Source of the DNA: an uncultured Terriglobales bacterium
GTDB lineage: Bacteria > Acidobacteriota > Terriglobia > Terriglobales > Acidobacteriaceae
Direction of reading: 5' to 3'
Length of the DNA stretch: 8,245 nt
Assembly (NCBI GenBank): GCA_955652845.1
Contig: CATPBY010000269.1
Span: forward strand, 1-8,245
Of this stretch, positions 1 through 5,867 are shown in pieces. The translations under genes were made by a program, and so were the position numbers. Positions within the stretch are counted from its first letter, which is position 1, and the number at the start of each line of letters is the position of its first letter. The notes under the pieces were generated by a model. The model was not told the DNA's origin. It saw only the letters and a list, made by a program, of their open reading frames with translations, and ran no database searches.

Positions 1-1
1 A

Positions 2-67
2 ATCGCGAAAAAAGTCAAAGAAAAGGTCTGGAGTAATGAACTAACTTCAAACACGATTGCAATATAA
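2..67 (+). CDS. Possible 3' end of an upstream gene
   Basis: The frame starting at base 2 is open from the window edge and stops at TAA 65-67. It reads as a short, lysine-rich, hydrophilic tail (IAKKVKEKVWSNE...). The stop lies directly against the Shine-Dalgarno sequence of the next gene, a spacing typical of operons. The other two forward frames close earlier, at TAA 34-36 and TAA 42-44, so they could equally be a gene end. With about 20 codons no family can be recognised, and the stretch may simply be non-coding leader. Confidence is low. Confidence 0.25.
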   Translation: MAKKVKEKVWSNELTSNTIAI

Positions 68-71
68 GGAG
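66..71 (+). promoter_or_regulatory. Shine-Dalgarno site of the first enoyl-CoA hydratase
   Basis: AAGGAG at 66-71 is a near-perfect ribosome binding site. It lies 7 bases before ATG 79 but only 4 bases before the GTG at 76 that is also in frame. The spacing favours ATG 79 as the true start. Confidence 0.75.
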
Positions 72-78
72 CTCTGTG

Positions 79-900
79 ATGGCTACAACATTACAACCGG
101 TGAGCGGCGAGAGCACGAAGCAATTAATTAACTACCGCACCGATGCCGGTGTGGCGGTAATCGAGTTAAGTGATCCGCCCGCCAATACTTATACCTACGA
201 AATGAACCGCCAGCTCGATGACGCCATCCTGAAGGCCCGGATGGATAACGACGTGTACGTGATCGTTCTCACCGGCGCGGGTGATAAATTCTTCTCCGCT
301 GGCGCAAATATCAAGATGCTGGCCAGTGTCGACCCCACCTTCAAGTATTACTTTTGCCTGCACGCCAATGAGACTCTGCTGCGGCTGGAGCACACCCCCA
401 AGCTGGTAATCGCCGCGCTGAACGGACACTGCGTGGGCGGAGGCCTGGAGATCGCCATGGCCGCCGACATTCGCATCGCACGCAAGGATGCGGGAAAGAT
501 CGGTCTACCCGAGGTAAATCTCGGCGTGCTTCCTGGAACCGGCGGTACCCAGCGTCTCTCGCGCTTGGTAGGGAAGAGCAAGGCCATCGAACTGATGGTC
601 ACGGGAAATACTTTCTCTTTTGAAGAAGCGCTTGAGCTGGGGATTATTAACGACATCTACGAGCGGGAAAATTTTATGGAAAACCTGATGGAATATGCCC
701 ACCAGTTCTGCCCGCCCAACAAAGCCGCAAAGGCAGTGGGACGAATCAAACGCGCGGTGCAGACGGGCTGGGAGATTCCCATGGAGTCCGCGCTCGCGGT
801 CGAGCGCGAAAATCAGCAACTGCTCTTCCAGAGTGAAGATGCCAAGGAAGGCCTGGCAGCGTACGTGGAAAAGCGTCCGGCCATATTCAAGGCAAAATAA
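79..900 (+). CDS. Enoyl-CoA hydratase (crotonase family)
   Basis: The 273-residue protein has the normal length of a single-domain crotonase. It should add water to a 2-enoyl-CoA to give the 3-hydroxyacyl-CoA in the cytoplasm. The first oxyanion-hole segment is FFSAGANIK (71-79). The second is the GHCVGGGLE stretch (116-124). Both catalytic glutamates of true hydratases are present: E124 in GGGLE and E145 in GLPEVNLG, followed by the usual PGTGGTQRL loop (152-160). The C-terminus (EDAKEGLAAYVEKR) is typical of the family. An in-frame GTG lies one codon upstream at 76, but the ribosome site favours ATG 79. It is the first complete gene of the block and is followed after 64 bases by an aldehyde dehydrogenase, fitting a PaaF-like role in beta-oxidation of a ring-opened aromatic product. 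The exact substrate cannot be read from sequence. The family call is secure; the pathway role is inference. Confidence 0.93.
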   Translation: MATTLQPVSGESTKQLINYRTDAGVAVIELSDPPANTYTYEMNRQLDDAILKARMDNDVYVIVLTGAGDKFFSAGANIKMLASVDPTFKYYFCLHANETLLRLEHTPKLVIAALNGHCVGGGLEIAMAADIRIARKDAGKIGLPEVNLGVLPGTGGTQRLSRLVGKSKAIELMVTGNTFSFEEALELGIINDIYERENFMENLMEYAHQFCPPNKAAKAVGRIKRAVQTGWEIPMESALAVERENQQLLFQSEDAKEGLAAYVEKRPAIFKAK

Positions 901-912
901 GCGCTCGCGCAG

Positions 913-934
913 GGAAGGCCGCTGTCGGCCGTCC
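913..934 (+). other. Small hairpin between genes 1 and 2
   Basis: GGCCG (917-921) pairs with CGGCC (926-930) around a four-base loop. GGA (913-915) pairs with TCC (932-934) after one A-G mismatch. No T-run follows, so this is not a standard intrinsic terminator. It may be a minor mRNA structure in the 64-base gap, or chance in GC-rich sequence. Confidence 0.4.
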
Positions 935-964
935 CGGCGGAGGGAAATTCCACGGAAACTCACC

Positions 965-2428
965 ATGATCACAGCCACCAGATCGAAGATTTCCCCAGGC
1001 CGCTTGCTGATTGATGGTCAGTGGGCCCAGGGCGCAGGGAAATTCGACACCATCAATCCCGCCACGGGTGAGGTATTGACTCAAATCGCGGAAGCCTCAC
1101 CAGGGGATGTGGATCGCGCCGTCGAAGCGGCTCGCCGCGCCTTCGATGACCGTGCTGGCCCCTGGCGCAAGATGTCGGCCAGCGAGCGCGGACGGCTGAT
1201 CTGGCGTCTGGCGGATCTGGTCGAAGCCAACATTGACGAATTAGCCGAGCTTGAAACTCTGGACAACGGTAAGCCGATTTTTGAATCCCGTTACGTTGAC
1301 CTGCCGATGGTCATCGACGTCCTGCGCTATTTTGCGGGCTGGGCGACGAAGATCCACGGCGAAACCGTTAATGCTTTCGAAACTGCTTTTACTTACACTC
1401 TGCGGGAACCGGTCGGCGTGGTGGGCTTGATTGTTCCCTGGAATTTTCCGCTCCTGCTGGCTTCCTGGAAACTTGGTCCTGCGCTCGCCTGCGGAAACAC
1501 CATTGTCCTCAAACCCGCGGAACAGACTCCGCTTACCACACTTCGCTTTGGGGAGTTGGCGATCGAAGCTGGTGTGCCTGCGGGCGTTCTGAACATCGTC
1601 ACGGGCGGTCCGGAAACCGGCAAGGCAATTGTCCGGCATGCGGGCATCGACAAGATTGCGTTTACCGGCTCGACCGCGGTTGGCAAGGAAATTATGCGCG
1701 GCGCGGCGGAAACCTTGAAGCGCGTCACCCTTGAACTCGGTGGCAAGTCTCCCAACATCGTCTTCGCTGATGCCGATATTGATAACGCAGTGAAAGGCGC
1801 AATCAACGGGATCTTCTACGGCAAAGGCGAGGTCTGCAACGCGGGATCGCGGCTGTTTATCGAGAGCAAAGTTCAGGATGAATTTCTCGACAAACTAGTC
1901 GCGCGCGCCCAGAAGATGAAACCCGCCGATCCGCTCGACCCTAAAACCCGCATGGGCGCCATCGTCAGCCACGCGCAGATGCAAGACGTTCTCGACTATA
2001 TCGAGACTGGAAAGAAGGAAGGCGCCAGGCTGATCGCTGGTGGCAGGCGTGTTTCGGTGGATGGGAGCCGGGGCTTCTTTATCGAGCCGACCATCTTCAG
2101 CTCGGTCACCAACGACATGAAGATTGCGCAGGAAGAAATTTTCGGTCCGGTGCTGGCGGCATTGAGCTTTGACGACATCGATCAGGTCGTGGAACTGGCG
2201 AATCGCAATCCCTACGGCCTGGCGGCGGCGGTCTGGACGCGCGACGTTAAAAAAGCGCATTCGGTTTCCCGCCAGCTCAAAGCCGGGACGGTGTGGATCA
2301 ACACTTATGGATTGATGGATGCGGCCTTACCGTTTGGTGGATATAAAAGTTCCGGCTTCGGCCGTGAATTGGGTATGCATGCCATCGAGCATTACACAGA
2401 ACTAAAAACTGTGTGGTTGAACTTTTAG
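965..2428 (+). CDS. NAD(P)-dependent aldehyde dehydrogenase
   Basis: The 487-residue protein has the usual length and layout of the ALDH superfamily (ALDH1/2 or betaine-aldehyde type) and oxidises an aldehyde to its acid with NAD(P)+. Visible landmarks are PWNFP with the conserved asparagine N160, the cofactor lysine K183 in LKPAEQTPL, the Rossmann loop GSTAVG (235-240), general base E257 in LELGGK, nucleophile C291 in GEVCNAGSR, and EEIFGPV (390-396). The residue before the nucleophile region is Glu (GEVC) where Gln (GQxC) is usual. The frame is open upstream to 695, but that part overlaps the previous gene. ATG 965 gives the standard N-terminus and has only a weak GGAA ribosome site. It sits 7 bases before the oxygenase gene. 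That position suggests it oxidises the semialdehyde released by ring opening, as BoxD or the PaaZ aldehyde domain does, although it does not look like the fused PaaZ protein. The substrate is inferred. Confidence 0.93.
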   Translation: MITATRSKISPGRLLIDGQWAQGAGKFDTINPATGEVLTQIAEASPGDVDRAVEAARRAFDDRAGPWRKMSASERGRLIWRLADLVEANIDELAELETLDNGKPIFESRYVDLPMVIDVLRYFAGWATKIHGETVNAFETAFTYTLREPVGVVGLIVPWNFPLLLASWKLGPALACGNTIVLKPAEQTPLTTLRFGELAIEAGVPAGVLNIVTGGPETGKAIVRHAGIDKIAFTGSTAVGKEIMRGAAETLKRVTLELGGKSPNIVFADADIDNAVKGAINGIFYGKGEVCNAGSRLFIESKVQDEFLDKLVARAQKMKPADPLDPKTRMGAIVSHAQMQDVLDYIETGKKEGARLIAGGRRVSVDGSRGFFIEPTIFSSVTNDMKIAQEEIFGPVLAALSFDDIDQVVELANRNPYGLAAAVWTRDVKKAHSVSRQLKAGTVWINTYGLMDAALPFGGYKSSGFGRELGMHAIEHYTELKTVWLNF

Positions 2429-2435
2429 AGGACTT

Positions 2436-3611
2436 ATGCCGGGAAAAGTTGCAAAAATCGGAACCTTCAGCGACTGGGTGGGAATGTTTGACGACTGGCG
2501 CAAGGAGATCGGCGTCAATCATGACGAAATTGCCAGTTTTAAATTCGACACGCTTTATGGCGCGATCGAGACAGAAGAAATCCAGTTTGGTGCATTCAAA
2601 GGGCGGCGCAAATGGGACAACTTGCGGCAGGTGCCTACCCAGCAGATGCGCGATGCTCTGATCAACCTGATCGTTTACCAGGGTGATACTGAATTCGCCA
2701 GCGTGGAACAACAGCGGCATCTGTTTGAGAGCGCGCCCACTGATTGGGACCGCAAAGCCATCACCCGCGTAATGATCGAGGAAATGCGCCACGGCTGGCA
2801 GATGTGCGCTCTTCTGGTGGACCATTTCGGCTATTCAGGAAAAGTGGAAGCCCAGAAGATGCTGGAGCGGCGGGCGTTTGAAAACAAGCGTTTGCTCGGG
2901 GCTTTTAATGTCGACGTCGACAACTGGATGGATTTTTTTACCTACACCGACTTCGTCGACCGCGACGGCAAATTCCAGTTGCAGATGTTGAAGTACTCCG
3001 CATTCGCCCCGCTTGGCCGGTCGATGTCGTACATGCTGCGGGAAGAAGCCTTTCATATGGGTACTGGCAATGACGGGCTGCGGCGTATTGTGCAGGCAGG
3101 CGTCATCCCGGCGTGGCTGATACAGAAATACCTCAACAAGTGGATCTCGAGCTCATACGACTTGTTTGGCACAGACCACTCTTCGTCGGCGCACTGGGCG
3201 TACGTGTGGGGAATTAAGGGTCGATACGATGAGCCGAAGAACGAACATGAAGCGCAGCTGGATGAGCTGAACGACTACAATCGGCATCTTTATCACGATG
3301 AAGTTGCTGGTTTGATCGACCGTTTCAATAGCGTATTAAAGCCGGGCGAGCCCCGGTTGTATGCCCCGGATATCAAGTTCAATCGCGCCATTGGGCGCTG
3401 GGCAGGGCAGAAATTTCATGCCCACACCGGAGAACCGGTCGATGACCGCGCATATGAACAGCACCTGAAGGACTACATGCCGACCGCAGAAGATAAAAAG
3501 CTGCTGCTGGATATCATCGGCAATGAGAAGAAATGGATCGTTCCCAAGGAAGGCGGGCGCGATCCGCTTGAAACCATCAGCGAAGTTCGAAAATCGGCAA
3601 TTAATCTGTAG
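2436..3611 (+). CDS. BoxB/PaaA-type diiron aryl-CoA oxygenase subunit
   Basis: The 391-residue protein belongs to the phenylacetate/benzoyl-CoA oxygenase family (ferritin-like diiron). Such enzymes epoxidise the ring of an aryl-CoA using O2 and electrons from a separate reductase. Probable iron ligands are E86 in QGDTEFASVEQQRH, E116 and H119 in EEMRH, D175 in DRDGKFQL, and E204 and H207 in EEAFH. The QGDTE..SVEQQRHL block, the DRDGKFQL block and the E-x-x-H spacing match my memory of benzoyl-CoA epoxidase BoxB better than PaaA. BoxB is about 470 residues and PaaA about 310, so this protein is intermediate. Residues from about 265 to 391 form a hydrophilic C-terminal part that PaaA seems to lack. 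ATG 2436 follows the aldehyde dehydrogenase stop by 7 bases; its ribosome site (GAGGA, 2428-2432) overlaps that stop and is only 3 bases away. No BoxA reductase or PaaBCDE gene is in the window. The family call is firm; the choice between benzoyl-CoA and another aryl-CoA is open. Confidence 0.88.
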   Translation: MPGKVAKIGTFSDWVGMFDDWRKEIGVNHDEIASFKFDTLYGAIETEEIQFGAFKGRRKWDNLRQVPTQQMRDALINLIVYQGDTEFASVEQQRHLFESAPTDWDRKAITRVMIEEMRHGWQMCALLVDHFGYSGKVEAQKMLERRAFENKRLLGAFNVDVDNWMDFFTYTDFVDRDGKFQLQMLKYSAFAPLGRSMSYMLREEAFHMGTGNDGLRRIVQAGVIPAWLIQKYLNKWISSSYDLFGTDHSSSAHWAYVWGIKGRYDEPKNEHEAQLDELNDYNRHLYHDEVAGLIDRFNSVLKPGEPRLYAPDIKFNRAIGRWAGQKFHAHTGEPVDDRAYEQHLKDYMPTAEDKKLLLDIIGNEKKWIVPKEGGRDPLETISEVRKSAINL

Positions 3612-3653
3612 TTGGACAGTGGACGGCGACTCAATCTGGCAGGCGTCGCGAAC

Positions 3654-4439
3654 ATGGCGATATTATCTCCAACCCGTCTTTCGCGGATCACGGTCGATAT
3701 TCACGGCCCCGTGGCTCGCATCAATCTGAGCAACCCGCCATTGAATGTTATCGACATTCCAATGATGGAGGAGTTGGCGCAAGCCTTGACCGAACTTGAG
3801 TCAAACCAGGGTATCTCCGCCATCGTAATCGGCGGCGCCGGGCAAGCATTTTCTGCAGGCGTAGATGTCGCGGCCCACGCACCAGACGCCGTCGAAACTA
3901 TGCTGACCAGGTTTCATGCGGTCATCCGGACAATCATCAGCTCGCCAAAGGTCGCGATTGCCGCGGTCCACGGCCATTGTCTGGGCGGGGGCGCCGAACT
4001 GGCCATGGTTTGCGATTTGGTATACACCGCCGAATCCGCTATTTGGGGCTTTCCTGAGATCAGGCTGGGATGCTACCCGCCGGTCGCGGTCACCGCTTTA
4101 GCCGCGCTGGTTGGTCATAAACACGCCGCCGACCTTATCCTGACTGGCCGGTCGATCAGCGGCGCCGAGGCGGCCAACATTGGATTGGCAAATCGAGCGG
4201 TAGCCGAGTCGCTGGTTGAGTCGGTGGTGCGGGAAGCCACCGATCGAGTTGCACAACTCAGTCCAGCGGCTTTGACCATCACCAAGAAAGCCATTTATGC
4301 CTGGGACTCCATGCACTTCGACAAGGGCCTGGCTCGCGCGGAAAAAATTTATCTGGACGAGTTACTGAAAACGGAAGACGCTCGCGAAGGAATTGAAGCT
4401 TTCCTGGAGAAACGCAAGCCGGCATGGAAGCGCAGGTGA
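3654..4439 (+). CDS. Enoyl-CoA hydratase family protein, dienoyl-CoA hydratase (Dch/BamR)-like
   Basis: This 261-residue crotonase has the oxyanion-hole segments FSAGVDV (66-72) and GHCLGGGAE (107-115). The two hydratase glutamates are kept (E115, E135). The loop after FPEIRLG reads CYPPVAVTAL instead of the common PGxGGTQRL. Together with VDVAAHAPD, HCLGGG, GRSISGAEA and the C-terminal YLDELLKTEDAREG...FLEKRKPAW, it recalls cyclohexa-1,5-dienecarbonyl-CoA hydratase (Dch/BamR) of anaerobic benzoyl-CoA breakdown, as I remember that family. A role on a cyclic or ring-derived dienoyl-CoA is therefore likely but unproven. ATG 3654 gives the usual N-terminus, with a weak AGGCG site (3641-3645). 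A TTG at 3612, directly after the oxygenase stop, would add 14 residues with no family match. The 3' end overlaps the next gene by 16 bases. Confidence 0.88.
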   Translation: MAILSPTRLSRITVDIHGPVARINLSNPPLNVIDIPMMEELAQALTELESNQGISAIVIGGAGQAFSAGVDVAAHAPDAVETMLTRFHAVIRTIISSPKVAIAAVHGHCLGGGAELAMVCDLVYTAESAIWGFPEIRLGCYPPVAVTALAALVGHKHAADLILTGRSISGAEAANIGLANRAVAESLVESVVREATDRVAQLSPAALTITKKAIYAWDSMHFDKGLARAEKIYLDELLKTEDAREGIEAFLEKRKPAWKRR

Positions 4440-4855
4440 ATCCGACGACGCAGACGAAACGCGGTCCTTCCGCTCACCTGATGTGTGGCATGCCATTGTG
4501 GGGAGTCGCGGGATTTCTAGTGTGCGCCTACCTGGCATATTTGTCTTACAGTCACATCCGCCGGGGGGAGTTCGAATGGCCTCATGATTGGTGGTCGATT
4601 GCCACTTACGGAGTCTGGGTTTTATTGATGCTGGGTCTGCTTAGCGAAACCCGCTGCTGGCGCGAGCGTGGCTTTTTTGGATTAGTCTTGGCGAACTTTG
4701 TGCTCGGCTTCGGGTTGGCAACGTTTAAAACCGCATCGGTCCAGGCGGTTCGCGAGCTCAGGATGGCTGCCACGATACTGTGGTCAGCCGCCGCATTGGT
4801 AAGTCTGGCGATAACGTTTTCTCCGGCAAAGCCAATGAACCAAAAAAAAGACTGA
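4424..4855 (+). CDS. Small four-helix membrane protein, function unknown
   Basis: The 143-residue protein is not recognised. It has four hydrophobic segments, at about residues 25-43, 57-74, 83-101 and 113-132. They are joined by short charged loops (HIRRGEFEWPHD, SETRCWRERG, and a loop around VRELR). The N-terminus (1-18) and C-terminus (PAKPMNQKKD) are polar. No cleavable signal peptide, lipobox or catalytic motif is visible. The start at 4424 overlaps the upstream crotonase by 16 bases, suggesting translational coupling; a later in-frame ATG at 4481 (M20) would still keep all four helices. The rhodanese gene follows after 10 bases. Its place in a catabolic operon would allow a role in uptake or membrane anchoring, but nothing in the sequence shows it. 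It is probably a real gene because of its tight fit between neighbours and coherent helix pattern. Confidence 0.72.
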   Translation: MEAQVNPTTQTKRGPSAHLMCGMPLWGVAGFLVCAYLAYLSYSHIRRGEFEWPHDWWSIATYGVWVLLMLGLLSETRCWRERGFFGLVLANFVLGFGLATFKTASVQAVRELRMAATILWSAAALVSLAITFSPAKPMNQKKD

Positions 4856-4865
4856 GTAGCAAACC

Positions 4866-5189
4866 ATGGACTTTGAAATCAGCGCCGCACAAGTAAAGAC
4901 CATGATCAAGCACGGAGAGACTTTCACCCTGCTCGACGTCCGTGAACCCTGGGAATTGGAGAAGGCGCACCTCGAAGGAAGCAGGAATATCCCCATGGGA
5001 GATATACCCGCGCGCGCCCATCAGGAATTGGATCCCGACGATCACATCGTAGTTGTTTGTCATCATGGTGTGCGTTCCTTGAGTGTCACCAACTGGCTGC
5101 GCCAGCAGGGCTTCGAAAAGGTTCAGTCCATGCGCGGGGGGATCGACGGCTGGGCCCGCACGGTCGATCCGAAGGTGCCGCTCTACTGA
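4866..5189 (+). CDS. Single-domain rhodanese (sulfurtransferase)
   Basis: The 107-residue protein is a stand-alone rhodanese domain of GlpE-like size. It should carry a persulfide on its active-site cysteine and pass sulfur to thiophilic acceptors in the cytoplasm. The active loop is CHHGVRS with C65 as nucleophile and R70 in the conserved position. The N-terminal structural motif LLDVREPWE (22-30), the HLEGSRNIPMGDI stretch (35-47) and the C-terminal MRGGIDGWA (89-97) are all standard. There is no signal peptide. It lies 10 bases after the membrane protein and 87 bases before a molybdenum hydroxylase, whose cofactor normally needs a terminal sulfur ligand. A role in supplying that sulfur is possible but inferred; no XdhC-type sulfuration factor is in the window. 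The family call is secure. Confidence 0.93.
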   Translation: MDFEISAAQVKTMIKHGETFTLLDVREPWELEKAHLEGSRNIPMGDIPARAHQELDPDDHIVVVCHHGVRSLSVTNWLRQQGFEKVQSMRGGIDGWARTVDPKVPLY

Positions 5190-5205
5190 GCAGTGCTCTC
5201 AGCCG

Positions 5206-5268
5206 TCAGCTGTCCGTCCTCAGCTGAACCTGAGACTGGAGGCCGATAGCTGAGGGGTTGACAGCTGA
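5206..5268 (+). repeat. Nested inverted repeat upstream of the [2Fe-2S] subunit
   Basis: Two perfect inverted repeats are nested. The outer stem pairs TCAGCTGTC (5206-5214) with GACAGCTGA (5260-5268), 9 base pairs. The inner stem pairs CCTCAGCT (5218-5225) with AGCTGAGG (5248-5255), 8 base pairs. They are separated by a CGT/GGTT internal loop, with a 22-base terminal loop. The arms share the CAGCTG core, so several near-copies of TCAGC occur in a row (5198, 5205 and 5219 regions). The structure ends 8 bases before ATG 5277 and covers most of the 87-base gap. No T-run follows. It may be a dispersed palindromic repeat or an RNA structure that affects access to the next start codon. Confidence 0.7.
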
Positions 5269-5276
5269 AAGACGCA

Positions 5277-5768
5277 ATGAAAAAGGAACTTGTAGGACTG
5301 AGAGTGAACGGCCGCACGCACGAACTGGCGATTGAGCCCAGCAAGTTGCTGCTGGACGCCCTTCGCCAGGATTTGCAGCTCACCGGCTCAAAACGCGGTT
5401 GTGACGATTCTTCCTGCGGGGCCTGCACCGTGCATGTGGATGGAATTCCGATGCTTTCCTGCACCATGCTCGCCGCCAGTTGCGAAGGTCAGGAAATCAC
5501 CACCATCGAAGGGGTCAGCGAACACGGCAGCCTGGCGGCGATCCAGAAAGCTTATGGCGACTGGGGCGGCGCGCAGTGTGGATACTGCACTCCTGGCTTC
5601 ATCATGACGGTGAAGCATCTGCTGGCGGAAAATCCGAAACCCACAGAGGAAGAAATTCGTGGCGCGCTCAGCGGGAATTTGTGCCGCTGCACCGGCTATA
5701 ACCAGATGTATCAGGCGATCAAAGCCGCCGTCGAGGCGGAACAGAAGGGTATGGCTGCGGCGAGATAG
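5277..5768 (+). CDS. Molybdenum hydroxylase [2Fe-2S] subunit (HcrC/CoxS-like)
   Basis: The 163-residue protein is the small iron-sulfur subunit of a xanthine dehydrogenase-family enzyme and relays electrons between the molybdenum centre and the FAD or external acceptor. The N-terminal plant-type ferredoxin cluster uses C42, C47, C50 (GCDDSSCGAC) and C62. The C-terminal helical-domain cluster uses C101, C104 (CGYC), C136 and C138 (CRC), with the classic GNLCRCTGY. Length and both cluster motifs match HcrC, CoxS and related subunits. There is no Tat signal, which fits a cytoplasmic enzyme. ATG 5277 lacks a clear Shine-Dalgarno site and follows a nested inverted repeat. Its last five codons before the stop (MAAAR) form the left arm of a large palindrome shared with the downstream gap. 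The large subunit follows after 99 bases. The substrate class is inferred from the partner, which looks HcrA-like. Confidence 0.93.
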   Translation: MKKELVGLRVNGRTHELAIEPSKLLLDALRQDLQLTGSKRGCDDSSCGACTVHVDGIPMLSCTMLAASCEGQEITTIEGVSEHGSLAAIQKAYGDWGGAQCGYCTPGFIMTVKHLLAENPKPTEEEIRGALSGNLCRCTGYNQMYQAIKAAVEAEQKGMAAAR

Positions 5769-5839
5769 CAGACAGGAGCAGGTAGCGGGAGCGCCTGCTC
5801 CTGGCAGCTGCTGGCTTCTCCTGTCTCGCCGCAGCCATA
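5750..5839 (+). repeat. Large imperfect palindrome across the stop codon of the [2Fe-2S] subunit
   Basis: TATGGCTGCGGCGAGA (5750-5765) is a perfect 16-base inverted match to TCTCGCCGCAGCCATA (5824-5839). Inside, CAGGAGCAGG (5773-5782) pairs perfectly with CCTGCTCCTG (5794-5803) around an 11-base loop. An alternative pairing joins AGACAGGAG (5770-5778) to CTCCTGTCT (5818-5826). The left arm encodes the final residues of the iron-sulfur subunit, and the TAG stop (5766-5768) falls just inside it. The downstream arm is thus a near-inverted copy of the gene end. No T-run follows directly, so it is not a plain intrinsic terminator. It could slow 3' decay, attenuate transcription between the subunits, or be an inserted palindromic repeat. 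Confidence 0.8.
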
Positions 5840-5867
5840 GCCCGAGCATGGCGGTTAAAAAAAACCA

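Noticed and set aside
695..964. N-terminal extension of the aldehyde dehydrogenase frame back to 695
   Set aside because: This part overlaps the end of the first hydratase in another frame, is arginine-rich without motifs, and the family N-terminus starts at ATG 965.
3612..3653. TTG start for the second crotonase directly after the oxygenase stop
   Set aside because: It would add 14 residues with no resemblance to crotonase N-termini. ATG 3654 fits the family length better, although its ribosome site is weak.
5258..5263. TTGACA, a perfect -35 promoter hexamer, before the [2Fe-2S] subunit
   Set aside because: At the right spacing (around 5281) there is no -10-like sequence, and that position is already inside the coding region. 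The hexamer overlaps an arm of the inverted repeat and is best explained by it.
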